Source: DATEDA01 sp963744255
Lineage (GTDB): Bacteria > Pseudomonadota > Gammaproteobacteria > Burkholderiales > SG8-39
Assembly: GCA_963744255.1 (NCBI GenBank)
Contig: CAVUSZ010000051.1
Location: 1-64,000 of the forward strand
Reading direction: 5' to 3'
DNA: 64,000 nt
Below the pieces are notes generated by a model. That model did not search any database and was not told the origin of the DNA. It worked only from the letters and a program-made list of their open reading frames with translations. This document shows positions 9,045 through 17,670 of the stretch, one piece after another. Made by a program: the position numbers and the translations under genes. Every line of letters starts with the position of its first letter. Position 1 is the stretch's first letter.

Positions 9045-9992
9045 ATGCCGTCGCAAGCGAACCTGCCGCTGCCCGAGGGGTACCAGCTCCAGACCTACCG
9101 CATCACGAAAGTGCTGTCGGCCGGCGGCTTTTCGATCGTTTATCTGGCGCACGACGACGGCGACCAGCCGGTCGCGATCAAGGAGTATCTGCCGAGCTCG
9201 CTTGCGCTGCGGCGCGAGGGCGACGTGCTGCCGTCGATCGCCGACGAGAACGTCTCGACGTTCCGCTACGGCATGAAGTGCTTCTTCGAGGAGGGCCGCG
9301 CGCTCGCGAAGCTCTCGCACCCGAACGTGGTCCGGGTGCTGAATTTTTTTCGGGCGAACGAGACCGTCTATCTCGTGATGCGTTACGAACGCGGCCGCAC
9401 GCTGCAGGAGCACATCCAGGCGCGGCGCGGCGCGATGAAGGAGAACTTCATCCGCCGCGTGTTCACGCTGCTCCTCAACGGGTTGCGCGAGGTGCACGCG
9501 AACAAGCTCCTGCACCTCGATATCAAGCCGGCAAACGTCTACATCCGCAACGACATCACCCCGGTGCTGATCGATTTCGGCGCGGCGCGCCAGACGCTCA
9601 CCGCAGAGGGGTTCAAGCTGAACCCGATGTACACGCCGGGGTTCGCGTCGCCGGAGCACTATCAGAAGCGCGAGCTCCTCGGACCGTGGAGCGACATTTA
9701 CTCGATCGGCGCGAGCATCTTCGCGTGCCTTGCCGGCGCCGCGCCGCAGGCGGCGGACCTGCGGGTGGAGAAGGACCGCTACGTATCCGCGACGAAGCTC
9801 TTCGCGACCAAGTACTCGGACCAAATGCTCGAGACGATCGACTGGTGCCTGCAGCTCGACCACTCCAAGCGTCCGCAGAGCGTGATGGCGCTGCAGAAAG
9901 TGCTGCTGCGGGAGCGCGATCCGGAAGGGCCGAGCAAACGATCGTTCGTAACCAGCCTTCGCGGGTCGCTGCTCAAGCTCGCGCGGCGATAG
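9045..9992 (+). CDS. Ser/Thr protein kinase
   Basis: Eukaryotic-like protein kinase of 315 residues that phosphorylates Ser/Thr. It has a glycine-rich loop (SAGGFSIVY, ~25-33), the ATP-binding lysine in VAIKE (K46), the catalytic loop HLDIKPANV (157-165) and DFGAAR (177-182). The usual HRD arginine is leucine, so it is a non-RD kinase, which often do not need activation-loop phosphorylation. No transmembrane segment or sensor domain follows; the C-terminal ~60 residues are basic. The PP2C phosphatase gene lies 33 bp downstream, so kinase and phosphatase probably act on the same targets. Substrates cannot be told from sequence. Confidence 0.92.
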   Translation: MPSQANLPLPEGYQLQTYRITKVLSAGGFSIVYLAHDDGDQPVAIKEYLPSSLALRREGDVLPSIADENVSTFRYGMKCFFEEGRALAKLSHPNVVRVLNFFRANETVYLVMRYERGRTLQEHIQARRGAMKENFIRRVFTLLLNGLREVHANKLLHLDIKPANVYIRNDITPVLIDFGAARQTLTAEGFKLNPMYTPGFASPEHYQKRELLGPWSDIYSIGASIFACLAGAAPQAADLRVEKDRYVSATKLFATKYSDQMLETIDWCLQLDHSKRPQSVMALQKVLLRERDPEGPSKRSFVTSLRGSLLKLARR

Positions 9993-10025
9993 GATGATGC
10001 AGGCCCTGCGAGGAGGGCGCAGACG

Positions 10026-10946
10026 ATGAAGTTCTCGATATATCAGGAAAGCCGGCAGGGGCCGCGGAAGTCCAATCAGGACCGCGTCGCCTACTGCTAC
10101 AGCCGGGACTCGCTGTGCATGGTCATTGCCGACGGCATGGGGGGGCACCTGCATGGCGAGGTCGCCGCGCAGATCGCGACCCAATTCATCTCGGAGGCGT
10201 TCCAGCGCGAGGCGCAACCGCGGATCGCCGACCCGTTCAAGTTCCTGCTCGACTCGATCACCAACGCCCACCACGCGATCGTCGACTACGCGAACGTGCG
10301 CAGCCTCCTGGAGACCCCGCGCACGACCTGTGTCGCGTGCATCGTGCAGGACGGGCTCGCGCACTGGGCGCACGTAGGCGACTCGCGGCTCTATCTCATC
10401 CGCAACGGACGCGTCGAAGCGCAGACCAAGGATCACTCGCGCGTGCAGATCCTGGTCGACGCGGGCCGAGTGCGCGAGGAAGCGATCGCCGCGCATCCGG
10501 ACCGCAACAAGATCTTCAACTGCCTCGGCCAGATGGGGCCGCCGAGGGTAGACCTCTCGCGGCGCGTGGCGCTACACCACGGCGACGTGATTCTGCTTTG
10601 CAGCGACGGGGTCTGGGGTCCGCTCAACGCGCGCCACATCTGCGAGGAGTTCCTGCGCAACGACGTCATGAGCGCGGTTCCGATCCTGCTCGACATGGCC
10701 GAGGCGCGCGCCGGGAAGGACGGCGACAACGCGTCGGTCGTGGCGGTGGGCTGGGCCGACGAGGCGGGTGGTGCGGGCGCCGACTGGATCTCGACCGTGA
10801 GCATGGACCCGACCGAGCTGAGAACGACCGTCGAGCAGTTCGGGCGGTCGAAGCCGCCGGCGCCGCAGGGCGGCTATCTCACCGACGACGAGATCGAGCG
10901 CGCCATCGACGAGATCCGGAACGCGATCAAGAAGCACTCGAAGTAG
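10026..10946 (+). CDS. PP2C-family protein phosphatase
   Basis: Metal-dependent Ser/Thr phosphatase of 306 residues, probably the partner of the preceding kinase. Metal-binding motifs are visible in order: SNQDR (16-20), ADGMGGH (35-41), HVGDSRLYL, CSDGVWG and KDGDNASVV. A ~70-residue tail after the catalytic domain (DWISTVSMDP... to DEIERAIDEIRNAIKKHSK) looks helical and may bind a partner. GGAGGGC lies upstream of the ATG. The rph start is 12 bp downstream, suggesting read-through into RNA and nucleotide maintenance genes. Confidence 0.92.
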   Translation: MKFSIYQESRQGPRKSNQDRVAYCYSRDSLCMVIADGMGGHLHGEVAAQIATQFISEAFQREAQPRIADPFKFLLDSITNAHHAIVDYANVRSLLETPRTTCVACIVQDGLAHWAHVGDSRLYLIRNGRVEAQTKDHSRVQILVDAGRVREEAIAAHPDRNKIFNCLGQMGPPRVDLSRRVALHHGDVILLCSDGVWGPLNARHICEEFLRNDVMSAVPILLDMAEARAGKDGDNASVVAVGWADEAGGAGADWISTVSMDPTELRTTVEQFGRSKPPAPQGGYLTDDEIERAIDEIRNAIKKHSK

Positions 10947-10957
10947 TTTCTCGAGTC

Positions 10958-11674
10958 ATGCGTCCGTCAGGCCGGAAACCCGACGAGCTCCGTCCCGTCC
11001 GGATCACCCGCCGGTACACGAAGCACGCCGAGGGATCGGTGCTGGTCGAGTTCGGCGATACGAGGGTCGTCTGCACCGCGAGCGTCGAGGAGCGCGTCCC
11101 CCCGTTCCTGAAGGACAAGGGTCAGGGCTGGGTCACCGCCGAGTACGGCATGCTCCCCAGGGCGACCAACACGCGCACCGATCGCGAGGCGGCTCGCGGC
11201 AAGCAGTCGGGACGCACGCTCGAGATCCAGCGGCTGATCGGGCGCAGCTTGCGCGCGGTGGTCGCCCTCGACCGCCTCGGCGCGCGCACCATCCAGATCG
11301 ACTGCGACGTCCTCCAGGCCGACGGCGGGACGCGCACCGCGAGCATCACCGGCAGCTTCGTCGCGGTCCACGACGCGATTTCGGTGCTGACCGGACGCGG
11401 GCTCCTCGCCGCCTCGCCGATTCGCGACTTCGTCGCCGCGGTGTCGGTCGGCTTGTACCAGGGCGTGCCGGTGCTCGACCTCGACTACGCCGAGGACTCG
11501 GCCTGCGACACCGACATGAACGTGGTGATGACCGGCGCCGGCGGTTTCGTCGAGCTGCAGGGGACGGCCGAGGGCGCGCCGTTCACGCCCGTCGAGCTGG
11601 TGTCCCTCGTCGCGCTCGCCGAGCGCGGGATCCGGGAGCTGATCGCGCAGCAGCGCGCCGCGCTGGGCGTCTGA
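10958..11674 (+). CDS. rph: Ribonuclease PH
   Basis: Phosphate-dependent 3'-5' exoribonuclease that trims tRNA 3' ends. It has 238 residues, the normal length, beginning MRPSGRKPDELRPVRI. Typical segments are EGSVLVEFGDTRVVCTASVE, GWVTAEYGMLPRAT, the RNA-binding GRTLEIQRLIGRSLRA, DCDVLQADGGTRTASITG and MNVVMTGAGGFVELQGTAEG. The ATG at 10958 starts 12 bp after the phosphatase stop; a longer overlapping frame upstream is a shadow of the phosphatase gene. rdgB follows 8 bp downstream. Confidence 0.96.
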   Translation: MRPSGRKPDELRPVRITRRYTKHAEGSVLVEFGDTRVVCTASVEERVPPFLKDKGQGWVTAEYGMLPRATNTRTDREAARGKQSGRTLEIQRLIGRSLRAVVALDRLGARTIQIDCDVLQADGGTRTASITGSFVAVHDAISVLTGRGLLAASPIRDFVAAVSVGLYQGVPVLDLDYAEDSACDTDMNVVMTGAGGFVELQGTAEGAPFTPVELVSLVALAERGIRELIAQQRAALGV

Positions 11675-11681
11675 CGCATCG

Positions 11682-12272
11682 GTGAAGCAGCTCGTCCTCG
11701 CATCGTCCAACCCCGGCAAGCTGCGCGAGCTCGCGGAGCTCTTCGCGCCGCTCGGGATCGAGGTGGTGCCGCAGGGCGCGCTCGGCGTGACGGACGCCGA
11801 AGAGCCGCACGCCACTTTCGTCGAGAACGCGCTCGCGAAGGCCCGGAATGCCGCGCGCCACGCCCGGCTGCCCGCGCTCGCCGACGACTCGGGGATCTGC
11901 GTTGCCGCGCTCGACGGCGAACCGGGCGTCCACTCGGCCCGGTTCGCGGGCGAGCCGAAATCCGACCGGCGCAACAACGAGAAGCTCGTCGCGCTCCTGA
12001 AGAACGAGGCTGACCGTCGCGCACACTATTATTGTGTGGTGGTGCTCGTCCGCCATGCCGACGATCCCGAGCCGCTGATCGCCGAGGGGCGGTGGCACGG
12101 CGAGGTCATCCCCACGCCCCGCGGCGCAGGCGGGTTCGGCTATGACCCGTACTTCCTGCTGCCCGATCTGGGCCGCACCGCCGCCGAGCTCGAGCCCGCG
12201 GAGAAGCACGCAGTCAGCCACCGCGGCAAAGCCCTGCGGCGGCTGCTCGCGCTGCTGCAGGAGCAGGACTGA
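11682..12272 (+). CDS. rdgB: dITP/XTP pyrophosphatase (RdgB/HAM1 family)
   Basis: Removes non-canonical purine triphosphates (dITP, XTP) by hydrolysis to monophosphates, preventing their incorporation. It has 196 residues with LVLASSNPGKLRELAELF at the N-terminus, ALADDSGICVAALDGEPGV, SARFAG, and the C-terminal GFGYDPYFLLPD and SHRGKALRRL. The start is GTG at 11682, giving MKQLVLASSNPGK, which matches the family. It is 8 bp after rph and ends a run of genes that starts with the kinase. Confidence 0.95.
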   Translation: MKQLVLASSNPGKLRELAELFAPLGIEVVPQGALGVTDAEEPHATFVENALAKARNAARHARLPALADDSGICVAALDGEPGVHSARFAGEPKSDRRNNEKLVALLKNEADRRAHYYCVVVLVRHADDPEPLIAEGRWHGEVIPTPRGAGGFGYDPYFLLPDLGRTAAELEPAEKHAVSHRGKALRRLLALLQEQD

Positions 12273-12276
12273 ACGC

Positions 12277-12298
12277 GGATGCGCCGGTCGGCGCGTCC
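12277..12298. terminator. GC-rich hairpin between convergent rdgB and TPR gene
   Basis: GGATGCGCC and GGCGCGTCC pair over nine positions (one G-T) around the loop GGTC. It sits 5 bp after the rdgB stop and 7 bp before the stop of the convergent TPR gene. There is no T tract on either strand, so intrinsic termination is only suggested by position. Confidence 0.4.
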
Positions 12299-12305
12299 GG
12301 CGGCC

Positions 12306-12818
12306 TTACTCGTACTGCGCCGCGAGCCCTTCGTTTCCCTCGCGCACCACGCGGCCGACGATCACCGCCTCGAGCTTCGCGGCGAGGTTGCGGTCCAGCT
12401 TGAGCAGGCGCGCGTGATCGGCGCTCGCGCGCTTGAGGTCGCCTTGCTGCGTGAATAGCACTCCGCGGTACATGTACGCCGCCGCGAGATCGGGCTTGAG
12501 TTCGATGGCGCGATCGTAGTGCCGCAACGCCCGTTCAAAGTTCTGCGGGCCCTGCATGCGCAGGCTGAATGCGAGATTGTTATGCGCCTCGGCGAGGCCC
12601 TCGAAGCGCGCGAGCGCCTCCTCGAAGCGCGCCTGCGCGGCCGGGTAGCGTTTCTCCAGCATCAACTTCACGCCGTCGTTGTACGCGACGATCGCCCGCT
12701 CGCGCGGCGTCCCCTTTGGCACTTCCAGCGGATCGCTCTCGACCGCGACCGCTGGCGGGCAGGCGAGGGCGACGAGCGCCCCCGCCAGGGCCCCGAGCCA
12801 ACGGCGGCGCTCCCGCAT
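12306..12818 (-). CDS. Exported TPR-repeat protein
   Basis: Protein of 170 residues. An N-terminal Sec-type signal (basic MRERRR, then a hydrophobic stretch ending near PAVAVES) suggests export to the periplasm. The rest is a TPR scaffold: YNDGVKLMLEKRYPAAQ, FEGLAEAHNNLAFSLRMQG, ALRHYDRAIELKPDLAAAY, then LFTQQGDLKRASADHARLL. TPR proteins act as docking platforms, so a role in protein assembly is plausible but not specified. The ATG at 12818 is chosen because it gives the signal peptide. It follows the 541-residue exported TPR protein by 17 bp and probably shares its transcript. Confidence 0.75.
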   Translation of the reverse strand: MRERRRWLGALAGALVALACPPAVAVESDPLEVPKGTPRERAIVAYNDGVKLMLEKRYPAAQARFEEALARFEGLAEAHNNLAFSLRMQGPQNFERALRHYDRAIELKPDLAAAYMYRGVLFTQQGDLKRASADHARLLKLDRNLAAKLEAVIVGRVVREGNEGLAAQYE

Positions 12819-12835
12819 CGCTTCGCCGGCGCGGG

Positions 12836-14461
12836 CTACTTGCCAATGTAGCGCTTTGCCTCCGCGATTTCGGGTCGCGGGGTGTCGGCCGCAGCGGTCA
12901 GTTCGACGACTCGCGTGGAGTAGTACGCCGCCTTCTTCGCGTCTCCCGCGCGCTGGGCAGCCTGGGCCGCGCCCGTGAATGCGCGGTAGCGGTTGGGCTC
13001 CTTGACGAGGACGGCCTCGAACTCGCGCAGCGCGTCGGCGGGCTTGCCCGACTCGAGGATCGTGTAGGCGAGCACCTCCCGCGCTGGCAGCAGCAGCCCG
13101 GGCGTCACGACGTGCTTCTGCGTGGCGTCCTCGCGCGCCGCGGCTTTGCGGAGAATCTCGATGCCCTCTTCTTGCTTGCCCGCGGCGACGGTCGCCGCCC
13201 CGCGCACCACCTCGGCTTGGATGTCGACCTGCTCGACCCAGTAGCCGAGCTTCATTTCCGTCAAGGCGTCGCGCAGGGCCTGCAGGCGCTTCACCTCGAC
13301 GAGCGCCGCTCCCGGATCCTTGTTCATCGCGGCGCCGAGCCCGCGCCCGAACGCGTTGATCGCCTCCGCCTGCGGATATTTCTTCCACACATAGCCGTCG
13401 GCCGGCGGGTCGAGCGGTAGGCTCGCTGCCGCCTTCCAGTCGCCACGCTCGACCGCATAGCGCGCCGGCATCGCCGCGTAGGCGTATGCGGCGGCGACGT
13501 GATCGACCTTCTTCGGCACTGCCTGCGCGTGGCGGATGACGCTCTGCGCCGCCTGATCCTGGCCGAGCTGCAGATGGGCGTAGACCATGTAGTCGTAGGC
13601 GTGCACGCTGTTGAACGTCTTGTCGGCGTCGACCCGGGCCGACTCGCGGTTCGACTCCACCGAATCGCGCCACGCGCCGACGCGCGTGAAGATGTGCGAG
13701 GGCATGTGCAGCGCGTGCGCGGCGTCGGGGGCGATCTTCGAATAGCGCTGCGCCGCATTGAGCCCTTGCTGGGCGATCGGCGGGTAGTCGTAGCTGTGGA
13801 TGAGATAGTGCGCGACGCCCGGGTGCTCGGGCTGCTCGACGAAGATCGGCTCCAGGATGCGCGCCGCCCTGAGCTGGTTCGAGAAGGTCTGGTCGGCGGG
13901 GTCGAAATTGACCGACAGGATGAGCGCGTAGAGGATCGCCGCCTCCTTGTCGGCAGGGTAGCGCGCCGACACCTGCGCCATCGCCTCCTCGAACGCCTTC
14001 GCCCGGGTGCGATGGTTCAGCTTGTCGTGGTCCTTGTAGAAGACCGCGAGCGCTTCGACGTAGTCGCGCTCGCGCTGGGTTTTGAGCCCGGTCTTGCGCG
14101 CCGCCTCGAGCGCTGCCTCGCCCTCGGCGAGGATCTTGGGCGAGAGGCTGCCCGGCCAGGTGAACGGGTTGTCCAGCACCGCGAGCGACTGCAGCCAGTG
14201 GACCATGCCGCAGGTCGGGTCCGCCTTGAGCGCGCTCTCGAGGGGCGCCTTGTAGTGCTCCCAGGCGAACGAGTGGTAGTACGCCATGGCAACGTCGAAG
14301 TCCTTCTGGGCGGCTGCATTGCACTCCACCTTGAAGTGGACCTTGCCGAGCTTGGCCGGCACGCTGCCGTGTTGGTGCTGGGCCGTGGACGGGGCAGTCC
14401 CCAGGCCGAGGAAAAGGGCGGCGGCGGTGACGGCGGCGAGGGGGGTACGCTTGGTTCCCAT
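12836..14461 (-). CDS. Large exported TPR-type protein of unknown function
   Basis: Protein of 541 residues with a signal peptide (MGTKRTPLAAVTAAALFLGL, processed near STAQ). It is rich in paired alpha-helices of TPR type, for example AYYHSFAWEHYKAPLESALKADP, AHYLIHSYDYPP and AVPKKVDHVAAAYAYAAMPARY (partly cited). Conserved-looking cores are GMVHWLQSLAVLDNPF and HALHMPSHIFTRVGAW; the latter has an HMPSH pair that could bind a metal but is not a known protease motif. I recognise no named family. The location is periplasmic by inference. It heads a two-gene unit with the smaller TPR protein. Confidence 0.75.
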   Translation of the reverse strand: MGTKRTPLAAVTAAALFLGLGTAPSTAQHQHGSVPAKLGKVHFKVECNAAAQKDFDVAMAYYHSFAWEHYKAPLESALKADPTCGMVHWLQSLAVLDNPFTWPGSLSPKILAEGEAALEAARKTGLKTQRERDYVEALAVFYKDHDKLNHRTRAKAFEEAMAQVSARYPADKEAAILYALILSVNFDPADQTFSNQLRAARILEPIFVEQPEHPGVAHYLIHSYDYPPIAQQGLNAAQRYSKIAPDAAHALHMPSHIFTRVGAWRDSVESNRESARVDADKTFNSVHAYDYMVYAHLQLGQDQAAQSVIRHAQAVPKKVDHVAAAYAYAAMPARYAVERGDWKAAASLPLDPPADGYVWKKYPQAEAINAFGRGLGAAMNKDPGAALVEVKRLQALRDALTEMKLGYWVEQVDIQAEVVRGAATVAAGKQEEGIEILRKAAAREDATQKHVVTPGLLLPAREVLAYTILESGKPADALREFEAVLVKEPNRYRAFTGAAQAAQRAGDAKKAAYYSTRVVELTAAADTPRPEIAEAKRYIGK

Positions 14462-14836
14462 GAATCGAGTCCTCCTACTGTGGTCCGCGGGACGGGCCCG
14501 CGCCCTTCAAAGGCAGTCGGTCGAGCGGCGCGAGGCGAGTTATGGGATTGCGTATCCCCGCGCGCCTAAGACCACTAAAGACCATTCGGGGCGAGTTCGC
14601 AATACGCATTTTGGATGATCGCCCTGTCCAAGCGACACTGGGGGCACCCGAAACCGGGGACCACGACTCTCTCAAGCCATCCCAACTTCCCGCCTCGGGC
14701 GGGTTCGCTCGACGCCGGAGTCTGCTCTCGACGTTGCGGTGCTGGTCGCGGGCGATGGCGACCGGAAGCTCGAGGACCGGTGATCTCGCCCGCCGCCGCC
14801 GCGGGCGCGGCGTGCTCTATCATCCCGGGCGCCATC
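14462..14836. other. 375-bp divergent intergenic region upstream of hemW
   Basis: No convincing gene is found between the exported TPR gene (minus) and hemW (plus). The region holds the inverted pair TGCGTAT (14549-14555) and ATACGCA (14602-14608), a repeated GGCGAGTT (14534-14541, 14590-14597) and the near-repeat AAGACCACTAAAGACCA (14568-14584). These might be regulator sites for either side, but no promoter hexamers are clear. Confidence 0.5.
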
Positions 14837-16033
14837 ATGCCCAGCGCTGTCTTACCCGCGCCCGCCGCCGGTGCCAGGCTCCGCCTTGCGGCGCTGCCGC
14901 CGCTCGCGCTCTATGTGCATGTCCCGTGGTGCGTGCGGAAGTGCCCGTACTGCGACTTCAACTCCCACGAGCTGCGCGAGGCGCTGCCCGACGCCGCATA
15001 CGTCGAGGCGCTCATCGCCGATCTCGAGCGTTCGCTCCCGTCGGTCTGGGGCCGGCGGGTGCACTCGATCTTCTTCGGCGGCGGGACGCCGAGCCTGCTC
15101 CCGGCAGAAGCGATCGACCGCCTGCTCGCCGCCTTCCGGGCGCGGCTCCAGCTCGCGGCCGACGCCGAGATCACGCTCGAGGCGAATCCCGGCACGTTCG
15201 AGGCCGAGAAGTTCCGCGACTTCCGCGCCGCCGGCGTGAACCGGCTCTCGATCGGGATCCAGAGCTTCGATCCGGCGCGCTTGAAGGCGCTCGGACGGAT
15301 CCACGACGATCGCGAGGCGCGGCATGCGATCGAGATCGCGCAGGCGACCTTCGACAACTTCAACCTCGACATGATGTACGCGCTGCCCGAGCAGACGCTC
15401 GCCGAAGCCGAGCGCGACGTCACCGAGGCTCTCGGCGCCGGGGCGCCACATCTATCGTTCTATCATCTGACGCTGGAGCCGAACACGCTCTTCCATCGCT
15501 TTCCGCCGCCGTTGCCCGACGAGGAGACCTCCGCGGCGATGGGCGACATGGTCGAGGAGAGGATCGTGCGTGCGGGTTACCTGCACTACGAGACGTCGGC
15601 ATACGCACGTCCCGGCGGCGAGTGCTGGCACAACCTCAACTACTGGCGCTTCGGCGACTATCTCGGCATCGGTGCCGGCGCGCACTCGAAGCTGTCCTTC
15701 CACGACCGCATCGTGCGCGAGGTGCGCTTCAAGCAGCCGCGCGAGTACCTCGCCCGCGCCGCGGCGGGCGACGCGGTCCAGGAGCGCCATCCGGTCGAGC
15801 GCCGCGACCTCGGGTTCGAGTTCATGCTGAACGCGCTCCGCCTCACCCGAGGATTCGACGTCGCGCTCTTCACCGAGCGCACCGGACTGCAGGTCGCGGC
15901 GGTCGACCGGCCGCTCGCCGCAGCCGAGAAGAAAGGCCTCATCGAGCGCGACCACGTGCGGATCCGCCCGACCGCGCTCGGGCGGCGGTTCCTCAACGAT
16001 CTCCTGCAGCTTTTCCTCCCGGAGGCGAAGTGA
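14837..16033 (+). CDS. hemW: HemW, radical SAM heme chaperone (HemN-like)
   Basis: Radical SAM protein of 398 residues. The 4Fe-4S motif CxxxCxxC is in VPWCVRKCPYCDFNSH near residue 35. SIFFGGGTPSLL, TLEANPGTFE and NRLSIGIQSF follow, all typical of HemN/HemW. It lacks the long N-terminus of true oxygen-independent coproporphyrinogen oxidase, so heme insertion into respiratory proteins is the likelier role than porphyrin synthesis; the window carries the oxygen-dependent enzyme hemF nearby. The ATG at 14837 is chosen for length. In many betaproteobacteria hemW follows rdgB; here two exported TPR genes stand between them. Confidence 0.92.
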   Translation: MPSAVLPAPAAGARLRLAALPPLALYVHVPWCVRKCPYCDFNSHELREALPDAAYVEALIADLERSLPSVWGRRVHSIFFGGGTPSLLPAEAIDRLLAAFRARLQLAADAEITLEANPGTFEAEKFRDFRAAGVNRLSIGIQSFDPARLKALGRIHDDREARHAIEIAQATFDNFNLDMMYALPEQTLAEAERDVTEALGAGAPHLSFYHLTLEPNTLFHRFPPPLPDEETSAAMGDMVEERIVRAGYLHYETSAYARPGGECWHNLNYWRFGDYLGIGAGAHSKLSFHDRIVREVRFKQPREYLARAAAGDAVQERHPVERRDLGFEFMLNALRLTRGFDVALFTERTGLQVAAVDRPLAAAEKKGLIERDHVRIRPTALGRRFLNDLLQLFLPEAK

Positions 16034-16749
16034 AGCGCATCGCGCGCGACGTGAAGGCGTTGACGTTCGACGTGTTCGGCACCGTCGTCGATTGGCGCAG
16101 CTCGATCACCGGCGAGGGGCGGAAGCTCGGACGGAAGAAGAAACTCGCCCTCGACTGGGTGGCCTTCGCCGATGCGTGGCGCGACGGTTACCGTCCGGCG
16201 ATGGATCGCGTGCGGCGCGGCGACCTCCCATGGACGAACATCGATGGCTTGCACCGCATGATCCTGGACGATCTCCTTGCGCGCTTTCGGATCGAAGGGC
16301 TTACCGAGCCGGAGAAGGATCACCTGAACCGCGCCTGGCACCGCCTCGCGCCGTGGAAGGACGCGGTGCCGGGACTGAAGCGGCTCAAGAAGAAGTACGT
16401 GATCGCCACGCTGTCGAACGGCAACGTCGCGTTGCTCACCAACATGGCAAGACACGGCGGCCTGCCTTGGGACTGCATCCTGTCGGCGGAGCTTTTCGGG
16501 CACTACAAGCCCGACCGGGAAGCGTACGAGGGCGCGGCGCGCATGCTTGGCCTTGCACCGGGGGAGGTGATGATGGTCGCCGCGCACAAGGACGATCTCG
16601 ACGCGGCGGCGCGCGCCGGGCTGCGCACGGCGTTCGTGCAGCGGCCGATGGAGCGCGGCGATCCCGCGAATGCGGATCTTGCGCCGGAGCCGCGCTTCGA
16701 CGTCAACGCGCGGGACTTCGTCGACCTGGCGCGGCAGCTGGGCTGCTAG
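16030..16749 (+). CDS. HAD-superfamily hydrolase, type II haloacid dehalogenase-like
   Basis: Protein of 239 residues with HAD motifs: nucleophile segment TFDVFGTVVDWRSS, motif II ATLSNGN, lysine in FGHYKPDREAYEGA, and VAAHKDDLDAAARAG. The order and spacing resemble L-2-haloacid dehalogenases, but many such proteins are phosphatases. The GTG start overlaps the hemW stop by three bases, and GGAGG sits 4 bp upstream, so translation is coupled. Its TAG stop overlaps the stop of the convergent hemF gene in the palindrome CTAG. Confidence 0.85.
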   Translation: MKRIARDVKALTFDVFGTVVDWRSSITGEGRKLGRKKKLALDWVAFADAWRDGYRPAMDRVRRGDLPWTNIDGLHRMILDDLLARFRIEGLTEPEKDHLNRAWHRLAPWKDAVPGLKRLKKKYVIATLSNGNVALLTNMARHGGLPWDCILSAELFGHYKPDREAYEGAARMLGLAPGEVMMVAAHKDDLDAAARAGLRTAFVQRPMERGDPANADLAPEPRFDVNARDFVDLARQLGC

Positions 16750-17642
16750 ACCCAGTCGCGAGCGACCAGGAAGGTTTCGTAGAGGCGAGCCTCGGGCGTG
16801 CCGTGCTCCGGCCGCCAGTCGTAGCGCCATTTCACCACCGGCGGCAGCGACATCAGGATCGATTCCGTGCGCCCGCCCGACTGCAGTCCGAAGAGCGTGC
16901 CGCGGTCGTACACCAGGTTGAACTCGACGTAGCGGCCGCGGCGATAGGCCTGGAACTCGCGCTCGCGCGCGCCGAAAGCGATGTCCTTCCGTCGCTCGAC
17001 GATCGGCAGATAGCCGGGCAGGAAATGATCGCCGACGCTACGCATGATCCCGAAGCAGGTGTCGAAGTCGGGTTGAGCGAGATCGTCGAAGAAGATGCCG
17101 CCGACACCGCGGGGCTCGTTGCGGTGACGCAGGAAGAAGTATTCGTCGCACCAGCGCTTGAAATGCGGATGAAGATCGGCGCCGAACGGCGCTAGGGCAG
17201 CGCGGCACGTCCGGTGGAAGTGGGCCGCGTCTTCCTCGAAGCCGTAGTACGGCGTGAGGTCCATGCCGCCGCCGAACCACCAGATGGACGGCTCACCGGC
17301 TTTCGCCGCGACGAGAAACCGCACGTTCATGTGCACCGTCGGCACGTAGGGATTGCGCGGATGCAGCACGAGCGAGACGCCCATCGCCTCGAACCCGCGC
17401 CCGGCGAGGTCGGGACGTGCCCCGGTCGCCGACGGCGGAAGTCGCGCGCCCGCGACATGCGAGAAGTTGACGCCGCCGCGCTCGAAGACTCCGCCGTCCT
17501 CGATGACGCGCGAATCCCCGCCGCCGCCTTCGGGACGCGTCCATGCGTCGCCGCCGAAGCGTCCGCCGTCCACCGTCTCGAGCGCGGCGACGATGCGGTC
17601 CTGCAGCCCGTTGAGATAATCCCTGACTGCGGCGACGTTCAT
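16746..17642 (-). CDS. hemF: Oxygen-dependent coproporphyrinogen III oxidase
   Basis: Converts coproporphyrinogen III to protoporphyrinogen IX with O2 in heme synthesis. The protein has 298 residues; typical motifs are RGGVNFSHV, NPYVPTVHMNVRFL, WWFGGGMDLTPYYGF, RHRNEPRGVGGIFFDDL and RGRYVEFNLVYDRGT. The start MNVAAVRDYLNGLQDRI at 17642 fits the family; an ATG three codons upstream (17651) is an alternative. It follows purD by 28 bp. The presence of hemF implies aerobic heme synthesis. Confidence 0.95.
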   Translation of the reverse strand: MNVAAVRDYLNGLQDRIVAALETVDGGRFGGDAWTRPEGGGGDSRVIEDGGVFERGGVNFSHVAGARLPPSATGARPDLAGRGFEAMGVSLVLHPRNPYVPTVHMNVRFLVAAKAGEPSIWWFGGGMDLTPYYGFEEDAAHFHRTCRAALAPFGADLHPHFKRWCDEYFFLRHRNEPRGVGGIFFDDLAQPDFDTCFGIMRSVGDHFLPGYLPIVERRKDIAFGAREREFQAYRRGRYVEFNLVYDRGTLFGLQSGGRTESILMSLPPVVKWRYDWRPEHGTPEARLYETFLVARDWV

Positions 17643-17670
17643 GCGCCGCATTTAACCACAGCGATCGGGG

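Noticed and set aside
10115..11674. A 519-codon frame spanning the PP2C phosphatase and rph.
   Set aside because: Its first half is the phosphatase in another frame; only the part from 10958 is rph.
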